Shown here in pieces: positions 21,801 to 30,880 of a stretch of 64,000 nucleotides of DNA; position 1 is the first letter of the stretch, and every line of letters starts with the position of its first letter. This DNA comes from Catenulispora acidiphila DSM 44928 (GTDB lineage: Bacteria; Actinomycetota; Actinomycetes; Streptomycetales; Catenulisporaceae): NCBI RefSeq assembly GCF_000024025.1, contig NC_013131.1:8908229-8972228 (forward strand), written 5' to 3'. The notes beneath the pieces are model-generated. The model saw only the letters and a program-made list of their open reading frames with translations, was not told where the DNA came from and did not search any database. The translations under genes were made by a program, and so were the position numbers.

Positions 21801-22667
21801 GGTCAGCCAGTTGTCGGCCAGGTTCAGCTCGGTCAGCCGGCTCAGGTCCGCCACCGAGGCCGGCAGCTCCTCCAGGTGGTTGCCGCTGAGCGCGAGGGTC
21901 TGCAGTTCGCTGAGATTGCCGATGGACGCCGGGAGCGTCTGCAGCTGGTTCTTCTGCAGGTACAGCTTGGTCAGCGAGGCCATGTCGCCGATCGAGGTCG
22001 GCAGCTTGCGCAGCCGGTTGCCGGTCAGGCTCAGCTCCTGCAGCCGGATCAGGGCCCCGATGCTCGGCGGCAGCTCGGTCAGGACGTTGTCGTCCGCCGA
22101 CAGCGCGACCAGGCTCTGGGTGTCGCCGATCCAGTCCGGCAGTTCGGCGAGGTGGTTGCCGTCCAGGACCAGGGTGTGCAGGCTCGGCGCGCCTAAGGAG
22201 TCCGGCAGTCCGGGCAGCTGGTTCTTCTGCAGGTACAACTGCGTCAGGCTGCTCAGATGTCCGACGACTTCGGGAAGCGCTGTGAACGCGTTCTCGTCGA
22301 GCCACAGACTGGTCAGCCGCTCCAGCCGCGCGAACTCCTCGGGGAGCGTGGTCAGGCCGTTGCCGGTCAGGCTCAGCTCGACCAGCCCGCCGAGCAGCGC
22401 CACCTGCGGCGGCAGCTCCCCGAAGCCGTTGCTGTCCAGCCACAGCCGGCGCAGACCCGTCACCTCGCCGAGCGTCTCGGGCAGCGTCGCCAGACGGTTG
22501 CCCGACAGGTTCAGGAAGGTGACGGGCCCGAGCTCCGGCAGGCGGCCGAATTCCGCGGGCAGCCCGGTCAGACCCAGATTGGACAGGTCCAGGCCGACCT
22601 CACCGGTGTCCTCGGTGGTGAGACGGTCGCTGATCAGTCGTCTGATGTGGTCGATGTCCGGATTCAC
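18876..22667 (-). CDS. Large leucine-rich-repeat protein with Ala/Glu-rich region and 18-residue repeats
   Basis: A 1263-aa protein with no signal peptide or TM helix. Residues ~24-530 are 22 consecutive 23-residue leucine-rich repeats of the LxxLxLxxNxLxxLPxxIGxL type, close to the plant/bacterial PIRL pattern. Residues ~533-850 are Ala/Glu-rich and likely helical (AAEAAVEAAVEEAFAEAAAA). Residues ~865-1080 hold about 13 copies of an 18-residue unit DQAVFGGQQDNRVPQADV. The tail is Glu/Val/Pro-rich and ends PPGYGPPPAPSQPWRSSS. The GTG at 22667 is chosen since AGGGGG lies seven bases upstream; the frame runs open to 23054. LRRs suggest protein binding; no enzymatic domain is visible. It diverges from the kinase-fold gene at 22783. 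Confidence 0.82.
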   Translation of the reverse strand: MNPDIDHIRRLISDRLTTEDTGEVGLDLSNLGLTGLPAEFGRLPELGPVTFLNLSGNRLATLPETLGEVTGLRRLWLDSNGFGELPPQVALLGGLVELSLTGNGLTTLPEEFARLERLTSLWLDENAFTALPEVVGHLSSLTQLYLQKNQLPGLPDSLGAPSLHTLVLDGNHLAELPDWIGDTQSLVALSADDNVLTELPPSIGALIRLQELSLTGNRLRKLPTSIGDMASLTKLYLQKNQLQTLPASIGNLSELQTLALSGNHLEELPASVADLSRLTELNLADNWLTHVPEAIGRLASLDKLSLTYNRLTELPPSLGALRVLTALDVSRNSLHDLPDSFDGLANLDTLNLAQNPLTSLPSSVGALKRLTWLSLAYCDLETLPAGLGGLHRLETLDLVGNNLRDLPFQLSGLGALTTLNLASNQLSWVPRTLGLLRNLVNLDLADNELSSLPRALGGLESLRKLDVAENQLTWIPRSVCDLPKLETLVLRGNRLADLPTSNWQKLTLKELDLSDNPLLSAVPENWDVGTMALAADKALYGALGDRVPADKRDAVAQAGVEEAERARRHEADAIAGIVGGVVHAEAALMAQAAEAAVEAAVEEAFAEAAAAAGDAEPEPAAEPESGTEPELEATAAEELPAEPADVQPEPVTAEAFAQAIVSEEIDSELAEVLNAGGVLDAAVAAAEAQVLAALHAADENALRALARAVLEEAADDVRRALAAEVIVGAVAEEAGSPELATEIAEAAAEFVDDKAVALAAQAVAAAEAGNDEAALTAAHAAAAAEEAALLADMVAEANRADEAEAAAAAEAAAQAAAEQAAAEAEQVGGYTAAHGENGVAAQTAMPAEQQDDDALQPDALQPDALEQAVFGGHQENRAPQADVEQQAMFARQLENHVLQPDAAQLESRTQHTDADQAVFGGQQDNRVPQADADQAVFGALQDNRVPQGGFGGQQDNRVPQADVDQAVFGALQDNRVQQADVDQAVFGGQQDNRVPQADVGQAVFGAQQDNRVPQADVNQAVFGGQPDPRVSQADAEQAAFGESRMPQADVDQPVFGDPQDPRASHADVRQSVFAEPQDPRVPQPAAVQADEPTVVQESPAEEAQYVETLSAEERRARAGRRAAAVAGESLPPATAGVPQQRGVALAESRLLAESEQQAEAFAAAQREAAVLAESGDHVVVEEPVAVVEEPPLVFQPVPDQPTVVFDGPAVVVDEEVVDVVEGPGSFEERAWPGGEFEADRTHVGTPPGYGPPPAPSQPWRSSS
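19425..20078 (-). repeat. About 13 tandem 54-bp units inside the LRR gene
   Basis: On the minus strand the unit encodes DQAVFGGQQDNRVPQADV or near variants. Central units (19560-19930) are almost identical at DNA level, whereas the outer ones are diverged, and several are shortened (GFGGQQDNRVPQADV, EQAAFGESRMPQADV). All keep frame. This looks like recent in-frame expansion and contraction by slippage or unequal crossing over. Confidence 0.85.
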
Positions 22668-22782
22668 AGTCCGTCCCCCTGCGTCGTTCTGAAGTGGCAT
22701 CCGCAATGCGCTCGGCTCTCCCAGACTGCCATCCCCGACAGGCGTATGTCGCATTGACGCTACCTTGCTTATAGTCCGCGCC

Positions 22783-23931
22783 GTGAGCGAACCGAGCAGG
22801 AACGCCGAAGCGGGACCGGACGCCACCCGGCCGCAGACCAGCACCCGCGACCCCGAAGCGCTGCGGGCCGCCCTCGAACCCTGGCTCGCCCGCCGGACCG
22901 GCGGCGCCGATGTCGGGATATCCGATGTCCGATCCCCCCAAACGAACGGGATGTCCTCCGAGACGTTGTTGTTCGACGCCCGCTGGACCGCCCCCGACGG
23001 CGAAGTGCGCTTCGACCGATGTGTCGCGCGCCTCGCGCCGGCCGCGGACGCCATGCCCGTCTTTCCCGAATACCGGATGCGGGATCAGTTCACTGTCATG
23101 GCGTTGGTCGGCGAACGCACGGCGGTTCCCGTGCCGCGCACTCTTTGGTATGAATCCGACCCGGAAATCCTCGGCGCGGAGTTCTTCGTCATGGAACGCG
23201 TCGAGGGCTCGGTCCCGCCGGACATCCTGCCGTACACCTTCGGCGACAACTGGCTCTCCGACGCCACCGACGCGCAGCGGCGCGTGCTGCAGGACGCGAC
23301 CGTCGCCACGCTCGCGCGCATCCACGCCATCCCCGCGACCGCCGAAGAAGTCACCTTTCTGGGTGACCTGACCGCCGACGGCGACACCGCGCTGCGCTCC
23401 CACGTCGACGGCTGGCGCGCCTACAACGCCTGGGCCCACGGCCGGCAGCCGATCCCGATCCTGGAGAAGACGTTCGCCTGGTTGGACGCGCACTGGCCGA
23501 AGACCGTGGACGCCCCAGTTCTGAGTTGGGGCGACGCCCGCATCGGCAACATCATGTATCGGGACTTCGCTCCAGTCGCAGTCCTGGACTGGGAGATGGC
23601 CGGGATCGCGCCGCGCGAGGTGGACCTCGGCTGGCTCGTCTTCCTGCACCGCTTCTTCCAGGACCTCGCAGAGTTCTTCGGCCTGCCCGGGCTGCCGGAC
23701 TTCATGGCGTTGGACGACGTGGCCGAGGAGTACGCCGCACTCACCGGGTACCAGGTGCGCGACCGGGAGTTCTACGAGGTCTACGCCGCGCTCCGGCACG
23801 GGATCGTGATGGCGCGGGTGAACCAGCGCCGTATCCGGTTCGGGGAGCAGGAGGCTCCCGAGGAGCTCGACGGGCTGGTGAACCACGCGGGCACGCTCGA
23901 GCGGATGCTCGACGGGACCCACTGGTCTTGA
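22783..23931 (+). CDS. Aminoglycoside-phosphotransferase-fold kinase (ACAD10-like)
   Basis: Kinase-like protein of 382 aa from the APH/choline-kinase superfamily, nearest in pattern to the phosphotransferase domain of ACAD10/11. The catalytic loop LSWGDARIGNIMY replaces the usual HGDxxxxN His by Trp, as in that subfamily, and VLDWEMAGIAPREVDLGW supplies the metal-binding Asp. The nucleotide-binding region is MSSETLLFDARW and FFVMERVEG is the hinge. The substrate is unknown. The GTG at 22783 follows the LRR start by 116 bp in divergent orientation. The stop TGA is the first TGA of an 11-bp tandem repeat. Confidence 0.8.
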   Translation: MSEPSRNAEAGPDATRPQTSTRDPEALRAALEPWLARRTGGADVGISDVRSPQTNGMSSETLLFDARWTAPDGEVRFDRCVARLAPAADAMPVFPEYRMRDQFTVMALVGERTAVPVPRTLWYESDPEILGAEFFVMERVEGSVPPDILPYTFGDNWLSDATDAQRRVLQDATVATLARIHAIPATAEEVTFLGDLTADGDTALRSHVDGWRAYNAWAHGRQPIPILEKTFAWLDAHWPKTVDAPVLSWGDARIGNIMYRDFAPVAVLDWEMAGIAPREVDLGWLVFLHRFFQDLAEFFGLPGLPDFMALDDVAEEYAALTGYQVRDREFYEVYAALRHGIVMARVNQRRIRFGEQEAPEELDGLVNHAGTLERMLDGTHWS

Positions 23932-23991
23932 TCCACTCCTGATCCACTCCTGATCCACTCCTGATCCACTCCTGATCCACTCCTGATCCAC
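23929..23991. repeat. 11-bp tandem repeat TGATCCACTCC, 5.7 copies
   Basis: Five exact copies and one partial copy run from 23929 to 23991 between the convergent ends of the kinase-fold gene and the membrane-protein gene. The first TGA is the stop codon of the kinase gene. Perfect identity marks it as young and probably variable in copy number. Confidence 0.95.
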
Positions 23992-24008
23992 GGCGAACGG
24001 CGCCGCTG

Positions 24009-25124
24009 TCAGCCCCGCGCCTCGCCGGTCACCGGCTTGGCGTGCGCGGGCTGCCGGTTCACCGGGGTGATCACGTCGATCTGCGCCTCGGACGTCCGCC
24101 GCGGACCGGACCAGCGCGCCGGGACCGCGTCGATCCGGTACGCCAGCGCGTACGCCACCGCTTCGTAATTCACGCGCCATCCCTGGAAATGCGGCCACGC
24201 CTCGTCCGGCGTCCGTTCGAACTCATATCCCTGAGCCCGCATCCGCTGCACCCCGTAAAGGAACTCCTCCTTGGTGAGCAGGATCGGATCGTCCGGAGAA
24301 GGGTCCGGGTTATAGGGCACGCGCTCGGTACGCGCGATCTCGCGCAGCGTCACATATCCGCTCCGCAAGGCCATGCGGATCTCCCCGACGTTCTGCGAGG
24401 GATTGAACGACACATGAAGCGCGGCGGCGTCCATGACCGCCAATAGGGCGATCAACCAGTTGCGCTGAGCGCGCGGGGAGCGGAAATAGATGAGAACGGG
24501 ATAGCTGGTGTGGCTCTCGGAAACGTCGGCGGTCCAGCGTTCCCATCCCCTATAGAGGTCCGGGAGTTGGTCATTGAGGTTGACCATCGCATAGCGCGCC
24601 AGGATCTCCGGTCCCCAGGCGGGACCGCCTGCGCGCGCCTCCAGCATCGTCACCTCGGTCTCGCGCCGGGCGTAGGCGGCGTAGAGCGCCGGCAGGTACC
24701 CGACCAGCAGACCGATCGAGACCGGTCCGGTGACGGCGGCGCAGAAGTCGATCGCGTTCAGGCGGGACTTGTCGGCCGAGGCGAAGCCCAGCGTGAACAG
24801 CGAGGACCCGGCCTCGCGGAGCGAGGCCCGCAGGTCCAGCGCGCCGAGGGCGAAGTTGAGCATGGTGAAGCCGACCAGGAAGGCCAGGAGCCAGCCGACC
24901 AGCCTGGCGACCACGGACAGCGGTCCGGCGTAGGCCAGGATGCGGTCCTTGGTCTCATAGGCGCCGAAGCGGTTGGCGAGCCCCTGGAACACGCGGTAGA
25001 CAACCCGCCCCAGGAGGTTCGACAGCCCCGGGCGGAAGACCCGCGGCACCACCAGGGTGCGCACTTCCGACATGAAAGTGCCCAGCACGATCAGCCCGCC
25101 GAGCACGCCCCAGATCGTCCGCAC
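24009..25124 (-). CDS. Membrane protein with an ion-channel-like N-terminal half
   Basis: Protein of 371 aa with about four membrane segments in the first 165 residues (IWGVLGGLIVLGTFM; LVGWLLAFLVGFTMLNFALG; a pore-like ASADKSRLNAIDF stretch after SSLFTLGF; TGPVSIGLLVGYLPALYAAY) and a soluble C-terminal half. The layout SLFTLGFA between two helices recalls a two-TM potassium-channel pore but lacks the GYG filter, so channel function is only a thought. The soluble part contains WERWTADVSESHTSYPVLIYF, typical of an uncharacterised actinobacterial family. GTG start, with GGAG about nine bases upstream. Confidence 0.72.
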   Translation of the reverse strand: MRTIWGVLGGLIVLGTFMSEVRTLVVPRVFRPGLSNLLGRVVYRVFQGLANRFGAYETKDRILAYAGPLSVVARLVGWLLAFLVGFTMLNFALGALDLRASLREAGSSLFTLGFASADKSRLNAIDFCAAVTGPVSIGLLVGYLPALYAAYARRETEVTMLEARAGGPAWGPEILARYAMVNLNDQLPDLYRGWERWTADVSESHTSYPVLIYFRSPRAQRNWLIALLAVMDAAALHVSFNPSQNVGEIRMALRSGYVTLREIARTERVPYNPDPSPDDPILLTKEEFLYGVQRMRAQGYEFERTPDEAWPHFQGWRVNYEAVAYALAYRIDAVPARWSGPRRTSEAQIDVITPVNRQPAHAKPVTGEARG

Positions 25125-25210
25125 AGTCCCGGCTCCGTTGGTCGTCTTGCTGTGGTCACCCGCGGCCTGACCCGCTCCATTCCTGGGGTGATCGTAATAG
25201 GCTCGGAGCC

Positions 25211-26122
25211 ATGTTGCGTCTCGGCGTCTGCGTCCTGCCCGACCGTCCGTTCCGCGAAGCCGCCGCCCGCTGGCGCCGCGCCGAGGAGCTCGGCTTCGAG
25301 CACGCCTGGACCTACGACCACATCACGTTCAGCGGCATCCCCGACGGTCCCTGGTACGACGCCGTCACCACCCTCGCCTCCGCCGCCGCGGTGACCGAAC
25401 GGATCAAGCTGGGCACGCTGGTCGCGTCCCCGAACTTCCGCCATCCGGTGCCGTTCGCCCAGGAGATCATGTCGCTGGACGACGCCTCGGAGGGCCGCTT
25501 CATCCTCGGCTACGGCGCCGGCTCCTACGGCCCGGACGCCCGGGTGCTCGGCTACGGTCCGGACGGCGAGGGCTGGTCGGCCAAGGAGCGCGGCGAGCGC
25601 TACCGGGAGTCGGTCGAGATCCTGGACCGCCTGCTGCGCGGGGCGGCTGAGGGCCGGACCCGCAGCACCTTCCGCGGGACGTACTACGACGCGGTGGAAG
25701 CCCGCATGGAGCCCGGCTGCGTGCAGCAGCCGCGGGTGCCGTTCGGGCTGGCCGCGACCGGGCCGCTGGGGCTGCGGACCGTGGTGAAGCATGCGCAGAT
25801 GTGGATCGCCGACGACACCTTGGCGGGCCGCGACGGCGAGGGCCCGACGGAGACCGACACCTGGACCGCGCTGGAGCGGGTCAGCCGGAAGCTGGACGAG
25901 GTCTGCGAGAAGGAAGGTCGCGATCCGGCCACGCTGCCCCGGCTGCTGCTGACCGGACTCTCGCCGCTGCGCACGATGGAGTCCAAGGCCAGGTTCGACG
26001 ACGTCGCGGGCCGGGTGGAGGAGCTCGGCTTCACGGATTTCGTGGTCCACTACCCCCGCGAATCAGGGGCTTACGCCACCCCCGCGCATGTCCTTGACGA
26101 GATCGCGCCCGCCAACGCCTGA
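25211..26122 (+). CDS. LLM-class (luciferase-like) F420-dependent oxidoreductase
   Basis: A 303-aa TIM-barrel protein of the bacterial luciferase superfamily, probably using coenzyme F420. Typical marks are RLGVCVLPDRPFREAA at the N-terminus, the AWTYDHI stretch, IKLGTLVASPNFRHPVPFA with the non-prolyl cis-peptide region, and GRFILGYGAGSYGPDA. The substrate cannot be told. It begins 86 bp from the divergent membrane-protein gene and is followed after 23 bp by the acetyltransferase, so the two may be cotranscribed. Confidence 0.85.
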   Translation: MLRLGVCVLPDRPFREAAARWRRAEELGFEHAWTYDHITFSGIPDGPWYDAVTTLASAAAVTERIKLGTLVASPNFRHPVPFAQEIMSLDDASEGRFILGYGAGSYGPDARVLGYGPDGEGWSAKERGERYRESVEILDRLLRGAAEGRTRSTFRGTYYDAVEARMEPGCVQQPRVPFGLAATGPLGLRTVVKHAQMWIADDTLAGRDGEGPTETDTWTALERVSRKLDEVCEKEGRDPATLPRLLLTGLSPLRTMESKARFDDVAGRVEELGFTDFVVHYPRESGAYATPAHVLDEIAPANA

Positions 26123-26145
26123 GGACTGCCCTACCCTATGTCACC

Positions 26146-27012
26146 ATGGCGAACATAGACGTCCAGGGGTATCTCCGCCGCCTGGGCACGGAGCATCCGG
26201 GAAAGCCCACGATCGAGGGCCTTTTCGCGCTGCACCGCGCGCACGTGGAACGTGTGGCGTACACCTCCCTGCAGGTCCATCTCGGCCAGCGCACGACACC
26301 GGACCCGTTCGACTCGGCGGCCCGCATCGTGGCCGGCGAGTCCGGGTACTGCTACCACTTGAACGGCGGCTTCGGGGCTCTGCTGGAGACCCTGGGCTAC
26401 GACGTGACGTGGCACCGCGGCCGGGTCTGGTCGCGGGAGCCGCGCGGGCACGGCCTCGGGCCGGTCGCCGACGAGCCGAACCACATGGTGCTGCTCGTCG
26501 AGGCCGAGAACACGCTCTACTACTGCGACGCCGGACTCGGCGACGGTCTGCACGAGCCGCTGCTGTGCGTGCCCGGCGAGACGGCGCAGGGCCCGTACAC
26601 GTACAAGCTGGAGCGCACCCGGTTCGACAACGGCGCCTCGGGGTGGAGCTTCACCCACGACCCGAAAGCTGACTCCTTCACCGGCATGGTGTTCGAGGAG
26701 CGGATCGCGGCGCTGCCGGACTTCGTGGCGCGGCACGAGTGGATGGAAACGAATCCGGAGTCCGGGTTCGTGAAGAACCTCGACGTGTACCGGCGCGACG
26801 CGGCCGGCGTCGACCATCTGCGCGGCTGCGTGCTGACCCGCTCGGACGGGACCACGGTCACCAAGCGCGACCTCACCGACTCCGAGGAGTGGTTCGACGC
26901 GCTGGCCGACATCTTCGCGCTGCGGCTGCCGGGGATCGGCGACGTGGCGCAGGAGCGGTTGTGGAAGCGGGTGTGGGAGCAGCACGTGGCGTGGTCGGCG
27001 GAGCAGGGCTGA
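26146..27012 (+). CDS. Arylamine N-acetyltransferase
   Basis: A 288-aa enzyme that transfers acetyl from acetyl-CoA to arylamines, or in natural-product pathways forms an amide. The catalytic triad is visible: Cys69 in ESGYCYHLNGGF, His113 in PNHMVLLV and Asp128 in YYCDAGLGD. The family usually has RGGxCxExN; here ESGYCYHLN departs from it but keeps the Cys. Length is typical (~280 aa). It follows the F420-type oxidoreductase closely in the same direction. Confidence 0.88.
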   Translation: MANIDVQGYLRRLGTEHPGKPTIEGLFALHRAHVERVAYTSLQVHLGQRTTPDPFDSAARIVAGESGYCYHLNGGFGALLETLGYDVTWHRGRVWSREPRGHGLGPVADEPNHMVLLVEAENTLYYCDAGLGDGLHEPLLCVPGETAQGPYTYKLERTRFDNGASGWSFTHDPKADSFTGMVFEERIAALPDFVARHEWMETNPESGFVKNLDVYRRDAAGVDHLRGCVLTRSDGTTVTKRDLTDSEEWFDALADIFALRLPGIGDVAQERLWKRVWEQHVAWSAEQG

Positions 27013-27049
27013 GCGGCTTCAGGGGCGGACGGACTTCAGGAGGCCGGCG

Positions 27050-28324
27050 ATGGGGTGGTTTCGGGGGCGGCGGAAGCGGCGCGATGCCGGGACCGCCGGG
27101 CCGGCGTCCGGCGCGGCGTCAGACGTTCGACAGGCGTCGGTCGCCGAGGGTCCGGACGCGCACGGCGCGGCGGGCGCGGCCGAATTAGCCGGCGCGCCCT
27201 TCGGGCAGGAGCCGTATCCGGCGGCTGGGACATCGGTTCCGGACCGGATCCCGTGGCGCCATCTCGAGGGCGGCGCCTACGAGCGCCTGCTCGGCCCGCT
27301 CGCGGACGCCGAGGGTGTCAGTGCCCTGCTGGACTACTGCGCCCTGGATTCGGCGTGGGAGCCCGCCGCGGCGCGTGCCCTGATCGACCGGTCGCCCCCA
27401 GCCGGCGCGGCGCTGAACCGGTTGGTCGGCAAGGAAGAACCGCCCCGAGCCGAGTCCGCCGAGTTCGTCGGCCGGGTCGTCAGGGCTCTGTCTCTGCTGC
27501 CCGCCGAGGAGGCGGTCCCGCTGTTGGTACGGCTGGCCGAGCAGAAGTCCGGGCTCAGCGCCGCCTCGATGCCGACGGCGCGCGCCGCGGTCCGGGCGCT
27601 CGCCGCGGTCCCCGGGGAACTGGTGCCGCCGGCGCTGCACCGGCTGGCTTCCGAATCGCCGTTGGCGGCGTTGCGGAAGGCGGCGTACGCGGAGCTGAAG
27701 CGAAGGCTGCACACGCTCTCGGACGCGCCGGAGTGGACCGTCGACACCTTCGGGCTGGACAGCGCGAGCCAGGTGCGGGTTCCCGTGGGACCGCGCCATG
27801 TCGCCGTGGTGCGCGTGGCGATCGGCGGGAAGGTCCAGGTCCGCTACCACGAAAGCCAAGGCCGGTCGGCAGGTGACGGCCGCGCGCTGGCCGGGCGGCC
27901 CACCGCGGCGACGGTCGACCAGGACGCGGTGCAGGGGGTCACGGCGTTGGCCACCGAGCTGCGGACCGCGATCCGCGCGGCCCGTACGCGGCTGGAGTCG
28001 GCGCAGAAGGAGCGCCGCGAGATCCCGGTGGCGGACTGGCTCGAGCACTACATCACGCACCCCGTGACCGGGACTGTGGCCCGGGCCGTGCTGTGGGAGG
28101 TGCGGGCCGGCGGTACCGAGACGTGGCGGCTGGGTCTGCCGAAGAAGGTCGAGGAGCGCTGGGGGCTGGTCACCGAAGGCGGCGTGCGGATCGTGCTCCA
28201 GGACGGCGACGTGGTGCGGGTCGCCGCCCCGGTGCGGGTGTCCGCGGCGCAGGCGCGCGGCTGGAAACAGGTGCTGGCGCAGGCGAAGGTGCAGCTGGTG
28301 CTGAAGCAGATCAAGCCGCTTTGA
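27050..28324 (+). CDS. DUF4132-like protein, short form, with helical repeats
   Basis: Protein of 424 aa. The first 60 residues are basic then low-complexity Ala/Gly. Residues ~75-230 look like HEAT-type helical repeats (VPLLVRLAEQKSGL, LAAVPGELVPPALHRLA, LAALRKAAYAELKRRL). The last ~180 residues resemble the start of DUF4132: HPVTGTVARAVLWEV, then DGDVVRVAAPVRVSAAQARGW. Family members normally continue for several hundred residues after this point; here translation stops right after QLVLKQIKPL, so it may be a truncated or minimal version. AGGAGG seven bases before the ATG fixes the start. Confidence 0.65.
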   Translation: MGWFRGRRKRRDAGTAGPASGAASDVRQASVAEGPDAHGAAGAAELAGAPFGQEPYPAAGTSVPDRIPWRHLEGGAYERLLGPLADAEGVSALLDYCALDSAWEPAAARALIDRSPPAGAALNRLVGKEEPPRAESAEFVGRVVRALSLLPAEEAVPLLVRLAEQKSGLSAASMPTARAAVRALAAVPGELVPPALHRLASESPLAALRKAAYAELKRRLHTLSDAPEWTVDTFGLDSASQVRVPVGPRHVAVVRVAIGGKVQVRYHESQGRSAGDGRALAGRPTAATVDQDAVQGVTALATELRTAIRAARTRLESAQKERREIPVADWLEHYITHPVTGTVARAVLWEVRAGGTETWRLGLPKKVEERWGLVTEGGVRIVLQDGDVVRVAAPVRVSAAQARGWKQVLAQAKVQLVLKQIKPL

Positions 28325-28408
28325 GGATTCGGGCTCGCCCTGGTCCAGCGGTGTGTCCGGCGGCCGCGCCCGCGGCGTCGGCGAGCTGTCGTGCCCGCCG
28401 CTCGCCCG

Positions 28409-29170
28409 TCAGCTCTCCAGCCAGCCCTGCACGAAGTCCGCGGTGTCCTGCCAGCCCTTCACCGCCACCGAGCGGATGCCCATGGCCTCCACCGGGTGGT
28501 CGTTGCCCTGCGGGTCCAGGCGGTCGCCGACGAAGAGGATGTCGTCCATGCCGATGTGCAGCTCGGCCATCAGCTTGCGCATGCCGTGCGCCTTGTCGAT
28601 GCCCTCGGCGGTGACGTCGATCGAGGTGCTGCCGCCGCTGCGGACCTCCAAGCCGGGCAGGCGCTCGGCGGCCCAGGCGCGCAGCCGCTCCTTCTTCGCG
28701 CCGTCCGGGTCCCAGGCGGTCTTCTCGGCCACCGGAGCCTGCTGTCCCAGCGCGGAGAAGGTGATCTGGCTGCCCCGGTCCTCGATGATGTCGCCCCAGG
28801 TCTTGTCCTCCCACAGCCCCAGCGTCTTGGCACCCTCGGTCAGCACGCCGACGACCTTGCGCTTGGTGTCCTCCGGCAGATCCTCGGCGTAGATCTCGCG
28901 CCAGCCGCCGTCGCGGTGCAGGTAGTAGCGGGTTCCGTTGGTGGGCATCAGGTTCAGCTTGGCCAGCTGCTCGTCCGTGGCGTCCAGACGGTCCAGGACC
29001 TGCGTCTGGAACTGCGGGAAGGCGCCGCCGGAGATGATGCAGACCTGCACCTCGTCCAGCAGATCGACCAGCAGGCCGGCCATGCGCGGGGTGATCGCGG
29101 TCTTGGATTCGGCCAGGGTGCCGTCGAGATCGAAGGCGAGGACTCGGGCATCAGGATCGTGAGACGTCAT
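28409..29170 (-). CDS. HAD-superfamily hydrolase, phosphomannomutase-like (HAD-IIB)
   Basis: A 253-aa HAD phosphatase/mutase. Motif I is FDLDGTLAES with the nucleophile Asp14 and acid/base Asp16. Motif IV is FVGDRLDPQGND, in the place of the acidic pair that binds magnesium. The cap-linked segment SGGSTSIDVTAEGIDKAHGM resembles eukaryotic-type phosphomannomutase. The role is probably sugar-phosphate dephosphorylation or isomerisation; the substrate is unknown. It converges on the DUF4132-like gene. Confidence 0.83.
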   Translation of the reverse strand: MTSHDPDARVLAFDLDGTLAESKTAITPRMAGLLVDLLDEVQVCIISGGAFPQFQTQVLDRLDATDEQLAKLNLMPTNGTRYYLHRDGGWREIYAEDLPEDTKRKVVGVLTEGAKTLGLWEDKTWGDIIEDRGSQITFSALGQQAPVAEKTAWDPDGAKKERLRAWAAERLPGLEVRSGGSTSIDVTAEGIDKAHGMRKLMAELHIGMDDILFVGDRLDPQGNDHPVEAMGIRSVAVKGWQDTADFVQGWLES

Positions 29171-29270
29171 GGTTCCACTTCACCGCATCGGCGCCGGGGA
29201 CGCCATGGCCGGACGGCGCGGGGCGAAACGGGGTCAATCACCCCCGATGGGAATTCCCGCCCCATATCAA

Positions 29271-29317
29271 GACACCGGTCTCCGGCAGCTCCTGAGCAGC
29301 TGCCGGCAACCGGTGTC
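29271..29317 (-). terminator. Two-part hairpin downstream of the malic enzyme gene
   Basis: Outer arms 29271-29279/29309-29317 (GACACCGGT/ACCGGTGTC) and inner arms 29282-29290/29298-29306 (CCGGCAGCT/AGCTGCCGG) form two 9-bp stems stacked across a 2x2 internal loop with a 7-base apical loop. It lies 37 bp past the malic enzyme stop. The T tract is poor (TTGATAT). The rest of 29171-29353 shows no gene. Confidence 0.65.
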
Positions 29318-29353
29318 CGTGAAGCATTCATACAGCCTCGGCCACGGCCACGG

Positions 29354-30571
<1,218 letters not shown>

Positions 30572-30880
30572 GGCTTACCCCTAGCTGCCGCGAACGGCGT
30601 GTTGAGGGAACGGGAAAGAGCGGACCGTGAACCTGTTGAGGGATGAGGGGGAGGTTCGCCGGGCTCGCTTCGCTGCAGTCGGATGATGGTCCGTACCGCG
30701 TTCCACGAGCACCGATGGGTCCGTTCGACACTGTCGCACCGACGGCGCGGGGTTCGCCCGTGATGCGATTTTTACATGGCTGCCTATGTTCAACGGCCAA
30801 TTACCGGTGCAAGGATTCCAGCACCGTACCCCATGGACGTTGCTTGAGCGGGTAATGGATCACCCACAGGAGGAGAACAG
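30572..30880. promoter_or_regulatory. Divergent promoter region, malic enzyme / amino-acid ABC transporter
   Basis: About 309 bp without a gene. An AT-rich island at 30765-30805 (around ATTTTTACATGG and GGCCAATTACC) is the only low-GC patch and may hold the transporter promoter. AGGAGG at 30870-30875 is the ribosome site of the gene at 30881. No palindromic operator stands out. Confidence 0.5.

Noticed and set aside
22668-23054. LRR protein start upstream of 22667
   Set aside because: It would run into the divergent kinase-fold gene and lacks a ribosome site; GTG 22667 has AGGGGG upstream.
23929-23991. Short tandem repeat as CRISPR or attachment site
   Set aside because: Direct 11-bp units with no spacers, no integrase and no tRNA nearby.
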